Source: Polyodon spathula
Lineage: Eukaryota > Chordata > Actinopteri > Acipenseriformes > Polyodontidae
DNA: 64,000 bases
Direction of reading: 5' to 3'
Assembly (NCBI RefSeq): GCF_017654505.1
Contig: NC_054534.1
Span: 48,310,788 to 48,374,787, forward strand
Positions 11,028 through 21,570 of this stretch are shown here, one piece after another. The position numbers were made by a program, and so were the translations under genes. The notes below the pieces were generated by a model, which saw only the letters and a list, made by a program, of their open reading frames with translations, made no database searches and was not told where the DNA came from. Every line of letters begins with the position of its first letter. Within the stretch, counting starts at the first letter, position 1.

Positions 11028-13003
11028 TTAATTTTGTTTTACAAGGGTATTGATTTGTTTATGTTGCTCTTCCTCAAGGATATTGCTATCATCTCCTCTT
11101 TTACCAGATAGAACTGCATTTTGAGATTTTAAGTTGATGGCCTGGTTAGTTTTGGTGTTTGTTTTTCTCACTAGGGTGAACGCCTGCTCTTGTTGTTCAA
11201 CATTGGAATGCAACACACATAACAGTGTCAAGATGAGTCTCCTGAAGAGTGGCATCTGCTCCTCTGATCCACAGCAGTCCTTTAAAACACCACTCCAATA
11301 TTGCAATACAGATGCACCAATTGTATCAGACTGCTGTGCTGAACATGCATCAGAAAGCTGGTACAAGGAGAATTCATCCTTTAGTTGGTAACCATCACTG
11401 GCATTGCAAACTCCAAGTTGGGAGGCTATATCCATCACCGTTCCCATGGACACCTTTAGCTTGTTGGCAGGATTCAGTAAGGTGGCCATGTCTTTGAGGA
11501 ATTTATCATTTAGCTCTAGTTTCTTAAGCATCTTTTCTAGCACAGCAGCATAGAATAAACTGGCTTTTTCGAAGAATCTGCTTTTGTATGCAGAAACACT
11601 AAGGTCATCTCCCTGATCTTTCAGATAACGTTCCACTTCTGGCCCAACACGCACCTCATTTGGTGGTAAGAAATTTCCTGTGTTATTCAAAAGTTGGACG
11701 TCACCACTCTTTAATAAGTTAATGGCAGCACCAGGAAGTAGCAGTCTGCCAGCATAGATCCTAACAATTCCACTCAGGTCCCTCTGTAGGGTCATGAGCT
11801 GACTCTCCCCATTACCCAACCTCTGCCTAAACTGATTCAGCGGCTCCACAGCTTGTTTGAGAAACAGAAATAGCAGCCTGAGCTCCAAGCACTGCAGCCG
11901 TTGACAGATTAGTTGGACCTTGGCAGTTTGGGGTGCGTATGAAAGAAAGAATGAAAGGAGATCAGGCCAAAGCTCCAACATTTTCTTGATTGCTTTACAG
12001 AAACCCAGCAAATCATCAGCAATAATGCAAGGCTCTTCATCAAACAGAGCAAAACCCAAAGGCTCCTGCTGTGAAATATGGAAAAAATGATAGTAAATAT
12101 CAGAAATCAGTTCCTCGATTGGTGCTGATAATGCTTGAACCCCAGATTTACAGGCAAGGTCTGGCAGATTAAATAGGTAGCCAATATTTATGATGTTTGG
12201 GTTTATTTGCTTTAACCTGGAAATTACTGAATCATTCACGTCTATCATTGGTGGACCGTTATCTGAAGAGAAAGCCACTATGTTGTCTGACGGTATATCA
12301 AACTTCTTGAATGTTTCCATCAGAAAGTCAAACATCGCCTGTCCAGTACCAGACACATGGTCAGACACATTTAGATACTGAACAACGTTTCTCCCCAAGT
12401 TTTCATCAAAAAATCCCACTAATATAAATAGTTTATCCTCTCCTAGTCCCTTGGTATTCTGGCCTAAAGAAACATAAAAGGGCACACGACGACAGACAGC
12501 AGCTACGTCATTTTGAGGTTCTGGTTCCACCACAACACCTGTAGTTACTTTGTCATCTCCAGTGTAGGACTGCATTAAAGTACATTTCAGAGCCTTAATA
12601 ACTTTCAGGTCTGTGCAGTACTGTTTGATGAATTTCAGGATGTTGTTGCCAGCTGAAAATGATATGTTATGTTCTGCCAGCATATTGACAAAAGCAGCCT
12701 CTGCTTGGAGGATGGCAGAGGCAGTCTGGGTAAGCTGGTCTGCCGCCCGCTTCTTCCTGGTAAATCGCTGATGCTTCATTGTAAGGCTGTGGCGGTAGAT
12801 ATCGTTCTGACCACCGTGCTTGATCAACAAGTCACAATTGCAGATGTTACAAAAAATTCTGGACTTTCCTTTTGCGCTTTCTCTAACCCAGTCATAATTA
12901 GCTTTCCACTGCCTTCGATAAGATACTCCTCTTTTCTTTTGAGAATTTTTTTTTGTGCTCCCTGCAGAATAACTTGGATATTCTGTTCTGCTCTTCTTTG
13001 CAT
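11028..13003 (-). CDS. hAT-transposase-derived protein, large 3' exon
   Basis: This last exon encodes residues 110-766 of a 766-residue spliced protein. A pyrimidine-rich tract and CAG precede 13003, and from there the frame is open to the stop at 11028 without any break. Residues C160, C163, H180 and H186 form a C-x2-C-x16-H-x5-H finger in the context FCNICNCDLLIKHGGQND, typical of the DNA-binding N-termini of hAT-derived proteins. The central part follows the hAT RNase H-like plan: FYVSLGQNTKG, then FFDENLGR, then FSSDNGPPM near 355. The C-terminal region around 690-725 (FRRLILTLLCVLHSNVEQQE) fits the hAT dimerisation region. The first catalytic Asp position appears to be Gly 289, and the Cys/His motif expected after the second Asp reads YLFN (384-387). 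I infer a domesticated, non-transposing nuclear DNA-binding protein. A young unspliced hAT copy is unlikely given the phased introns. Confidence 0.72.
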
Positions 13004-13280
13004 CTGTAAGAAAAAACTAATTGAGTTGGAAAAAAGTAATTGGGAGAGGAAACCATGTACTTATATTGTTTTAAAAAGTATGTTTCTCTCTTAGGTGTGT
13101 GCAAGTATTTTAAACTGTAGATGCAGACAGCCAAAATACAATATAATTTGTAATTTGTAGTACTAAAAGAAACTTGTACAATTCAATGACAGACATTTCT
13201 ACGTTTCTACAAAGTCTTTCCTACTATTGGTTAAATCTTTTTGTTTTTTCTTTTTTTTTTAAAATACCATACTGTGGCAG

Positions 13281-13647
13281 TGTGGCAGGGTGAAAGCCCT
13301 GCCGGTGCACAGGTGTGTGTCTGCCGTGGGGAAAATTAGGTTGGCAGGGAGGAGGTAAAATTTTCCCTGTCAAAACACGTGGGAATGTGGCTGGAGCCAA
13401 CAAGTGAAAAAATGATTAAATGACTAATTAGCCACAGGTGTATAAACTAGGTTTAGGAGAGCATTAGTAGGATTAATGTTGGTGATGGAGGTGGAGGTGC
13501 GTGTTATGTGTTGTTCCGTCTTGTTGACTTTCGTGGGTTTAAACCCTTTTGTTTTGGAGCGAAACTATTATAAACTCCATCACTGCATTAACAGTAAATA
13601 AACAACGGGACTCACGGATTCTATCTCATTGTGAACTTATTTTAACA
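13281..13647 (+). repeat. LTR of a gypsy-type element, 5' side
   Basis: It starts TGTGGCAGGG and ends ...TTTTAACA, with an AATAAA near 13597 before the end. The last part (13577-13647) is repeated at 14346-14401. It lies in an intron of the hAT-derived gene, on the opposite strand to the gene. I could not confirm a target duplication. Confidence 0.6.
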
Positions 13648-13721
13648 GGGTTGTGTAAAATAATTACTTAAACAAAAGAAAAGCATTTCAGCAGTAAAAT
13701 AATAACCTGAAAATAACTTAC

Positions 13722-13766
13722 CTGTGTGTCTTGTGAGCCGGGTTACTGAAGAGTTGTTAACCAAGC
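13722..13766 (-). CDS. Second copy of the 45-nt cassette exon
   Basis: This is a duplicate of the exon at 14475-14519, differing at 5 of 45 bases. It keeps a CAG acceptor with upstream pyrimidines and a GTAAGT donor. It is phase 1 at both ends, so it can be included, skipped or joined to the other copy without a frameshift. It encodes LVNNSSVTRLTRHT where the other copy gives MSNNSSVPRITRHT; all four residue changes are non-synonymous. It may be an alternatively used exon or a fossil. Confidence 0.5.
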
Positions 13767-13827
13767 CTGTAAGGGAAAAAAAACATGTTGAAAAATGTTT
13801 GTTCTATGCTTAGGTAGCTAATGCTTT

Positions 13828-13970
13828 GTGCAGCTGTTTTCAAGGGTGGGCATTCCCAAAGAGGTACTTACAGTCAAGGGCACTCATTTTACATCAACAT
13901 TACTGCGTCAGGTGTATCAATATTTTGGGACAAAGAGCCTTAAGACCACGCCATACCACCCTGTCACAAA
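13828..13970 (+). pseudogene. Gypsy integrase fragment
   Basis: The frame reads FSRVGIPKEVLTVKGTHFTS and on to LKTTPYHP, the core of a Ty3/Gypsy integrase catalytic domain (the usual DQG is altered to VKG). It is cut off at 13966-13970 by a minus-strand LTR fragment. It lies upstream of the RNase H fragment on the same strand, the reverse of the usual gypsy order. Confidence 0.75.
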
Positions 13971-14205
13971 GACGGCCGTCTTTTTTTATTTATTTTTTTT
14001 CAAAAAAACTGCAGTCCCTGCTCTGGTCTGCGTCTAAGGTGCTGGTAATCCTGGTTCTGACACCACGTGTCGTAAAGACGGCCAGAGTGGAGGACGTCAT
14101 ACCAGAAACAGGAACCAGGAAGTAAACAGAGAGAGAGGTGGAGTTTGGTGGAGCTGACGAATGGTCTCGCTCAGCATTTAATAAATGAACAGACAGTGAT
14201 ACCAG
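13966..14205 (-). mobile_element. Fragment of the proline-rich LTR element family
   Basis: Read on the minus strand this gives the end of an LTR (TGAGCGAGACC... to GTCTTTACGACA), then the short leader with TGGTGTCAG and ACCAGCACC seen after the 5' LTRs of the elements at 8.5 and 27.6 kb. It is inserted in gypsy sequence. Confidence 0.65.
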
Positions 14206-14212
14206 GTGATAC

Positions 14213-14314
14213 TTGTCTCTGCAGCCATATCGCTTTGAAGTAAAATATAGGGCTGGGACTCAAAATATAACTGCTGACTTCCTTTCTCGCATTTTCAAGG
14301 AAGAAAATTCTTAA
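14213..14314 (+). pseudogene. Gypsy RNase H C-terminal fragment
   Basis: The frame reads LSLQPYRFEVKYRAGTQNIT then ADFLSR, the end of the RNase H domain of gypsy pol, and stops at 14314. A purine-rich tract AAGGGGAGGGAAA follows directly, then TGTGATGG at 14326, which looks like the polypurine tract and start of the 3' LTR. Confidence 0.75.
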
Positions 14315-14325
14315 GGGGAGGGAAA

Positions 14326-14401
14326 TGTGATGGAGTGGAACTAAACTCCATCACTGAATTAATAATAAATAAACAACGAGACTCACAAACTTATTTTAAC
14401 A
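14326..14401 (+). repeat. Internally deleted 3' LTR of the gypsy element
   Basis: It starts TGTGATGG after a polypurine tract and ends TTTTAACA like the LTR at 13281-13647. It is only 76 bp, so most of U3 and R is gone. Confidence 0.5.
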
Positions 14402-14474
14402 AGGTTGTGTAAAATAATTATTTAAACAAAGAAAAGCATTTCAATACTAAAATAATAACCTGAAAATAACTTAC

Positions 14475-14519
14475 CTGTGTGTCTTGTGATCCGGGGTACT
14501 GAAGAGTTGTTACTCATGC
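14475..14519 (-). CDS. 45-nt cassette exon of the hAT-derived gene
   Basis: It is bounded by CTTACAG upstream and CAG/GTAAGT downstream on the minus strand. Two bases complete Ser 94 from the previous exon, then MSNNSSVPRITRHT (95-108) follows, and the last base starts Asp 109 in the large exon. The junction phases agree on both sides, which is good evidence for a real exon. The length is a multiple of three, so skipping it keeps the frame. The internal ATG could serve as an alternative start if the upstream exon is not used. Confidence 0.65.
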
Positions 14520-14573
14520 CTGTAAGGGGAAAAAAAAAAAAAAATGTGTTGAAAAATGTTTGTTCTATCTTAT

Positions 14574-15469
14574 GAGCGCGGTGTTTGCTTGAGTTCATTG
14601 TGTGGAATAGGTGCACATATTCTATACAATGGATATACCCAAATACTTGTGAGTTATTTAATTCTGAAATTACTTGTTTATTCCAGTTGGTCAACTTGTG
14701 TTAAGTCAAGGCATGTAACATTTTAGTAGAGTGCAGTTGCGCTGTGTAGCTGTGGGTAGCCATTTTAGGGAGCACGCACTCACAGTACGCATCCTGATAT
14801 AGACGCGGGTTCGCGCAATACAAGTCTATGGGGCATATATTAAATCTGAATTATTTCTTGTGTATTTGTATTGTGATGACTATAGTAAATACATGAGAAT
14901 TAATAAATGGATATTGTGCTGTGACAATACAGTTTAGTTGGAATAAGTTTATATGGATTTTATAAATTAAATGTAATTTAGGCTATGGCAATGGTTTAGC
15001 CCAGGGAAGGAGTTATGGGCTATATTTATATATATATTATTTATTTATACGGATATATATGGGCTAGTATATTATATATAGATATATCATATAATATATA
15101 TATATATCAATATATTATAATATATATATATCCTCGGAGAGTATAGTCAGCTCATTGGGAAGAGGTTGGCTGTAGAAGGTTGGCTGTAGAAAGCTATGGA
15201 AATTGAGTAACAGTGTACTCGAAGTCTGTCTTTAGAAGAACAAAAATATCTATATATCTATATATACTAGGCATAGTGTCTGGCATACTTTTTAAAATGT
15301 ATTTTGTTTATATATCTAGTAATTCTTTTGTATTGAATCAACTATTTTTGTTTTCTCTTCACTTCAACTGAGGCTGAATAAATCCCTCCTTTTTTTGCAG
15401 TTTAAGTTTGTTGTCTACTTTTTGTCACTCCTGCTACACCACTTGACCACATACCTTTACATGCAGTTT
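14574..15469. other. AT-rich intronic stretch
   Basis: No coding block is visible. Irregular TATA-rich sequence occupies about 15015-15135 and 15245-15270. Confidence 0.5.
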
Positions 15470-15590
15470 ATTTTGTTAAGTGTGTTTTGTGAAGTGTTTT
15501 GTCCGTGTTATTTTTGTTTATTTGTGAATTAAAGAGCGCATTAGCGCAATTTAACTTGCAGCTCTCTGAGTCTCTCTCCGCATGCAAATA
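15470..15590 (+). repeat. Possible LTR 3'-end fragment
   Basis: The T-rich run, GAATTAAAG and GCGCATTAGCGC followed by a pyrimidine-rich stretch recall the R-U5 part of other LTRs in the window. No boundaries can be defined. Confidence 0.25.
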
Positions 15591-15692
15591 ACATATGGGC
15601 TGTGATGTTACTGTGCCACACATACTAACAACGCATTATACATTCATATTTATATTCTATATTAATTACCAAATTCTTATATTACTGGAAAC

Positions 15693-16638
15693 CAGACCTG
15701 GGACAAATACATTGATATTTGAGTTTACATTTATAAATATCAAATATGTATTTGAAAATATAAATTTTTTCTCCAAACAAAAACATATTTGAAATTATTT
15801 AAACATTCTGCAAACTTTTCAAATAATTTTCAAATTTTATACAAAAGTTAAGTAAATGTCTTTGGAAATATATACTCAAACAAATAGTGTATCTTTGATC
15901 TATGGATTAACAGAGTAATGATTTAACCTCACTTTATAGCTATTGTCTCTTCACCTGGGTAACTGGTTTACTTTGAAGTTGTATAAACCAATAGTCTCCT
16001 CATTTGAAAACCTCCTCAAGCATCTCTATTACGAGTCAATCAAGGGGACTTGCTCTATATAATAAGCTGCCTGTCTTCAGTTCAAGTTCAAGTCACTCAC
16101 AACAGTACTTGCTTATGTTATCAACATGCTGTTTCCTAGATCTAGGGCTGCTTTGCATGTCATTATACCAGACAGTGCCTCGGATAATTTAAATCCACGT
16201 GTAAATATTGTAAACCACAAGTTGGCACCTCAGTGAACTCTGCTTCAAACCTCCTGGTACATTTACGTAAACATTCTTGAGGGTCTTTAAACACACAGTT
16301 GAAAACAATAGGCCATACTGAACATAGCAGATTACATTTTAATGAGTTCAATCGTATTTTGATTTAGTTATAAAGGTTTTTAAAATGTAAATTTGCATGC
16401 TGCATACAGATAATATTTAGTGTAAACTTGAATGTGACAACACGAAATAGATGTTCATATAAAACTTAATGTGTTATGTTTCACTTTATTGTAAAACATG
16501 TATAAATATATTTGAAACAAAAATTTAAATATTTAAATATTTCCAACAACATTACTTGGAATATTTATATTTAGAATCGTATCAAACAAATAATTAGAAA
16601 TATTTAAATATTCAAAATCCATATTTATCCCAGGTCTG
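15693..16638. mobile_element. Nonautonomous hAT-type transposon
   Basis: The terminal inverted repeats are CAGACCTGGGACAAATA at the left and the complement of CAGACCTGGGATAAATA at the right, continuing into AT-rich subterminal similarity. The flanking 8-mers CTGGAAAC (15685-15692) and TTGGAGAC (16639-16646) match at 6 of 8 positions, as expected for an old hAT target duplication. There is no transposase. The right target duplication was later hit by the solo LTR at 16647. Confidence 0.72.
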
Positions 16639-16646
16639 TTGGAGAC

Positions 16647-17303
16647 TGTAGCAGGGCAGTTGGAAAGCCCTGCTGTTTAAATGTATTGTTTTGTTTCTTT
16701 TGAGAACGGGGTCTCCCCCCACCCCTGTGTTGTGTTTGTTTATTCTGATTTATTTATTGTATTTATTTAAATGGCGGCGAAAGCCGTGTATATTTATTTA
16801 TGTATTGTTTTTTCAGTGTAGGCGCGTGTTATTGTTGTTTTTAAAAACCTTGTGGTAATGTGTGGCTATTGGCTAGTGCGTGGTTAAACTAGCTGGCAGT
16901 CACATATATTTAACAAACTTGTGCAGATTATGGCCGAGGGGTAATAGAATAATTACCAGCTAGTTAAACCCCTCGGCCACGATATATAAGCCTGTAGCTC
17001 TCTGCAGTCATGGTGGGTGTGTACAGAGGAGAGTACGGGAGAGCAAGAGGCTAGTAAAAACTAAACTAAGGCAAAGCATAGGATCAGTGAAGGTGATTGC
17101 CCAGCCTGACCGGTTTATTTAGTTTGTGATTTCTTGTGTTTAATTATTTTTACTCTGTAAGCAGTGTTTGTTTTTGTTAAAATATTTTATTTATTATTGT
17201 TTTTGAATAAACGGCACACCAGTGCGTCTTTTCACTGCAGTACTGCCTTTGTGTGTCTCTTTCTGCTTCTGGCTTGACGTCACCACTTAGCTGTCCTGTC
17301 ACA
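16647..17303 (+). mobile_element. Solo LTR with GAGAC target duplication
   Basis: The LTR is 657 bp, TGTAGCAGGG to CCTGTCACA, with a perfect 5-bp duplication GAGAC (16642-16646, 17304-17308). A TATA box lies at 16983-16988. Eleven-base perfect arms TGGCCGAGGGG (16931-16941) and its complement (16969-16979) sit immediately upstream. AATAAA occurs near 17205. Solo LTRs arise by recombination between two LTRs of one insertion. Confidence 0.92.
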
Positions 17304-17346
17304 GAGACAAACGTTTAATTTGCACAATGGTATGAGGCTCTTGTTT

Positions 17347-18025
17347 AAGGAATCTATGAAAAAGACCTAGGAGTTTTTGTTGACTCAGAAATGTCTTCAT
17401 CTAGACAATGTGGGGAAGCTATAAAAAAGGCTAACAAGATGCTCGGATACATTGTAAAAAGTGTTGAATTTAAATCAAGGGAAGTAATGTTAAAACTGTA
17501 CAATGCACTAGTAAGACCTCATCTTGAATATTGTGATCAGTTCTGGTCACCTCGCTATAAAAAAGATATTGCTGCTTAGAAAGAGTGCAAAGAAGAGTGA
17601 CCAGAATTATTCCAGGCTTAAAAGGCATGTCATATGCAGATAGGCTAAAAGAATTGAATCTGTTCAGTCTTGAACAAAGAAGACTACACTGCGACCTAAT
17701 TCAAGCATTCAAAATTCTAAAAGGTATTGACAATGTCGATCCAGGGGACTTTTTTGACCTGAAAAAAGAAACAAGGACCAGGGGTCACAAATGGAGATTA
17801 GATAAAGGGGCATTCAGAACAGAAAATAGGAGGCACTTTTTTACACAGAGAATTGTGAGGGTCTGGAATCAACTCCCCAGTAATGTTGTTGAAGCTGACA
17901 CCCTGGGATCCTTCAAGAAACTGCTTGATGAGATTCTGGGATCAATAAGCTACTAACAACCAAACGAGCAAGATGGGCCGAATGGCTTCCTCTCGTTTGT
18001 AAACTTTCTTATGTTCTTATGTTCG
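17347..18025 (+). mobile_element. CR1/L2-type LINE, 3' fragment (copy 2)
   Basis: This is a 5'-truncated copy of the element at 6540-8465, beginning in the region after the catalytic motif (YEKDLGVFVDSEMSSSRQCG) and ending in the same TTCTTATG tail. A lost base near 17577 splits the frame; the two halves read 17391-17579 and 17585-17956. Confidence 0.92.
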
Positions 18026-18071
18026 TCTCATCCCATCTCATCTCCTCTCCTCTCCTCTTTCGAACAACCCA

Positions 18072-18443
<372 letters not shown>

Positions 18444-19189
18444 CTGTATATACACAAATGTATTTTCAAATCTTTTATTCATTTTTTCCCATTTATTGAC
18501 ACTGCGCTTTATGTAATATGTCTGTATATAAACACATTTCTGTTCAAATGTCCGTTTATTTACAGTGTTTCGGTTGTGTAGATGCTTTCAATGACTTATA
18601 TTCAATTGTTTGTCCTTTCATTATAATATTTATATTGTTTTTAATATGCTGGTCAAACTGACTTATGGTCGTTCCAGTGTTAATAAGACCTGCAACCCGA
18701 CCTGAACCCGGAAGTGTTTGTCCTTTACCTACTGCCTGCGTCGACTGGCTCTCTCACGCTCTTACATTCACACACAGACATCTCTATCATTCTCCACAAA
18801 TTTAGTTTATACAACATGCTACACAGCATGGTAGCTTTCTCTAGTGGTTTGATATATTTTGACATTGTAACATATTAACTATCTCTACTTACTTTGCTAT
18901 AAAATACCTGTCTTTGCCTTTCATGCCACCAGTTGAAAGGGAGCTACCCCTGTGCTTTTGCAGTGATATATGTGTTTTGTGGCTGTCGTTGACAATCCAG
19001 TCACATGCTCATTATTTTCATTACCTATAATTCCAAAAACATTCCACACTTCTGATTTACCTCTCAAACTATTATCCACTATATGATATAAACCCATGAC
19101 TGTTTCACCTCGTCCAGACATTTTTAATATTACCAGCACGCGTGATAAAAGGATCTTGAAACATATCAAATAAGTGGCAATTTCACAGT
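18444..19189. other. No recognisable gene or element
   Basis: This is intronic sequence of the hAT-derived gene. I see only short chance frames. Confidence 0.5.
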
Positions 19190-19325
19190 AATATTGTTGA
19201 GGCAGACTCACTTGGATAATTAAAGACCCAACTTGACAAAGTTTTGACATCAATCACCTACTAGAAACCAAATTAATTTAGATGGGTTGAATGGCCACCT
19301 CTTGTTCGTAATTTGTTTTTATGTG
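19190..19325 (+). mobile_element. Old CR1/L2-type LINE tail
   Basis: A strongly diverged copy of the LINE 3' end is visible: the region matching NNIVEADSL..FK..LD, then the GATGGGTTGAATGGCC block and a T-rich tail. It is clearly older than the copies at 6.5, 17.3 and 43.6 kb. Confidence 0.65.
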
Positions 19326-19847
19326 GTTTATATGTGCAAGTATATAAAGTAACGTATCCCCTGCCAAGGATATAACATTATGTCAGTATTATGAACAAAA
19401 TTAATTCTACAGCACATAAAGTAGAATATTCAGAGTACATTTTGGACAATGATTTATTTGATCTAAATTATCAAAATGTAATTTTGAATCAATAAAAAGA
19501 AAAAGAAAACAACAACTTAATTATATAATTTGCAACTTGAATTAAGAACCCATCGACGAATGGAGTGTACAAACTGTCAAATGTTGATAATGACAGACTT
19601 TACATCACCCAATCAGTGATCTTACGTAGAGCAAGTTTTATTTTCCGAGCTGTACCGTCGTGGGTCTGCAGATTTTAATGTCAATTTGTGGGTCTGACCT
19701 GTGAAACGTTGATCACTTGGTTGGTCTGACCTAAAGCATGTAGAATAACATCTCCTAACAATTTCATGTCAACATTGGCTGAATGGTTCCCAAGATACTA
19801 AATTGCAGTTCTCAACATGTAGTTAAAAATGTAACTACGTTACTGAC

Positions 19848-20151
19848 TTTCTTTTGGAGACTGTGTATCCTCATTTGAAGACTGTACACCATCTGGAGGC
19901 TGGGCACTTGGTGTCTGGGTGTCCTCATCTGAAGGTGAGTTTTCCTCAGGAGGCTGACTATCTGGAAACTGTGGATCCACGACTGTAGGCTGAATATCCT
20001 CAATTAGAAGTGGGTTATCCTCTGGAGACTGCACATGCTCATTGGGCAGCTGTGTGTCATTGTTTGCAGTCTCTTCCTCCTTGACTAAATGCTGTTTCCT
20101 CTGAAGGGCCTCAGCTGAGTTGTCCATTTTATTTAAACCAGTTTGATTTAC
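19848..20151 (-). CDS. First coding exon of the hAT-derived gene
   Basis: A long pyrimidine tract and CAG precede 20151. The ATG at 20127-20125 (context AAAATGG) starts MDNSAEALQRKQHLV. The donor chosen is GTCAGT at 19847, which leaves phase 1 and joins in frame to the cassette exon, giving Ser 94. Residues 1-93 are acidic and rich in Pro, Gln and Ser, with loose repeats of the kind Q-x-P-x-x and DTQ (DTQLPNE, DTQTPSAQPPD, DTQSPKE). This is probably a disordered region that does not come from the transposase. An alternative donor two bases downstream would break the phase. The 5' part, 20151-20128, is untranslated. Confidence 0.62.
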
Positions 20152-20360
20152 CTGGTAAGAAAAAAAAACATAAATAATAATAATAATCATCTCAAACAGA
20201 AAAAAATATAAGTAAATACATAATGCACACATAAGTTAAATTTGTAACCAGAAAATAACCCAGAAGACAGTTTTATCCAAAAAGAATTTTAAATATAAGT
20301 ACTGGTAAAACCAGGAGAGAGATATACACTGCATTTCACAGACCCTGACTATGTAATAAC

Positions 20361-21232
20361 TAGGGCTGGGATTTAGTCACGGTGGTTGCGGGTTCCACGG
20401 ATTCCGTGTCTTTTGCTAGTGTCCGTGATTTTTGCTGATGTGCGTGACTTGCGAGGATGTCAGTAAATTGTGTTCCATCTGTATGTGATTTTATTGGACA
20501 CTGTTTCTTATCAACATTAAATTTCCCATTAAAAAAAAAACATTTATTGTTTATTAATTTGAATAAATAATGACATATTTTGAATTAGCTGCAACACTGT
20601 ACTTGTCTTTTTTTTTTTTTTTTGGAGAAGAAAAAAAAAATTCTGAATCCAACTAAGCTCTTCGATTAAATACTTCTTGAAAGTTATGTTAACAGTTCAT
20701 AAATTCAGTGTGTCTGTGTGTGCTATACTATATTAACTGCCAGCAATCGCTGCGGGACATACATTAAACAGTTTCCTCTTTTTAATTGAAATTATTGTTC
20801 CACTTGTGTAATTGTTGTACGGTTGGACTTAATTGAATGTACATGTCTCTCGTCTGCCCCACACCCTCTGTGTGATCTTCGTGTGTATTTCTCACCCCCA
20901 GTGTGTTATGCTTGCCGTCTCTTACCCTTTCCCTTGTTTGCGTCTTTATTCTCTGCTTAGTTCAGCGTATAGATGCTACTGTTAGTTAGTAGTCATCGTT
21001 GCAGAGCAAATAAAAAAGCAACAAATTGAAATTTAATTTGATTGTCTCGTCCTTCTTTGCTGAACCAGTGCGCACCAACGCCGCAATATGATTTTATTAG
21101 GCAGTTATTTTATTTATTTTTCTTTATCCCCGTGACTTTATTCCCCGTTATTTTCTCCATGATTTTGAACGCATTGACCGTGACGGCTCCATGATTTATG
21201 TCCAAATTTTCCGTGACAAACTCCTAACCCTA
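20361..21232. mobile_element. hAT-type nonautonomous element (MITE-like)
   Basis: The termini are TAGGGCTGGGATTTAGTCAC at the left and the complement of TAGGGTTAGGAGTTTGTCAC at the right. The flanking 8-mers GTAATAAC (20353-20360) and ATAATAAC (21233-21240) match at 7 of 8. There is no coding capacity. It sits in the intron upstream of the first coding exon. Confidence 0.78.
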
Positions 21233-21428
21233 ATAATAACTTCTAAACACTGTATAAGTGTTGTCAGATAATTTTTTATTTCACCGTGAACTTTATTCTC
21301 CCCGTTATTTTCTCCATGATTTTGAACGCATTGACCGTGACGGCTCCATGATTTATGTCCAAATTTTCCGTGACAAACTCCTAGCCCTAATAATAACTTC
21401 TAAACACTGTATAAGTGTTGTCAGATCT
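21129..21428. repeat. 157-bp tandem duplication over the right end of the hAT-type element
   Basis: The right end of the element with its target duplication and about 35 bp of host flank is repeated once with a period of 157 bp. The second right terminus is at 21389, followed again by ATAATAAC. Confidence 0.85.
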
Positions 21429-21570
21429 AGAGGTTTTACGTTTCTGCTAATGGAAATCTGGAATTAAAAAATTGAGGTTTTTGCTGTTTTTTTAAGGTAT
21501 TTTTTTTCCAGTCTGAAATCAGCTTTCTCACAAATATTTATTTTGAATGTGCAAGATGGCAGATGCTATA

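Larger units (their letters stand above)
13577..14573. repeat. 769-bp-period duplication carrying LTR end plus exon
   Basis: The segment 13577-13808 (end of the LTR, about 75 bp of intron, the 45-nt exon and its acceptor side) is repeated at 14346-14573. Similarity continues well past the LTR end, so the copies are not simply two LTRs: host flank with an exon has been copied as well. Gypsy fragments fill the space between the copies. Confidence 0.8.

Noticed and set aside
13281..14401. Reading the two 13.6/14.4-kb copies simply as the two LTRs of one element
   Set aside because: Similarity extends more than 160 bp past the LTR end into intron and exon, so a plain LTR pair does not explain it.
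19845..19850. Alternative donor TCA/GTAACG for the first coding exon
   Set aside because: It leaves a phase that does not join in frame with the cassette exon or the large exon; GTCAGT four bases upstream does.
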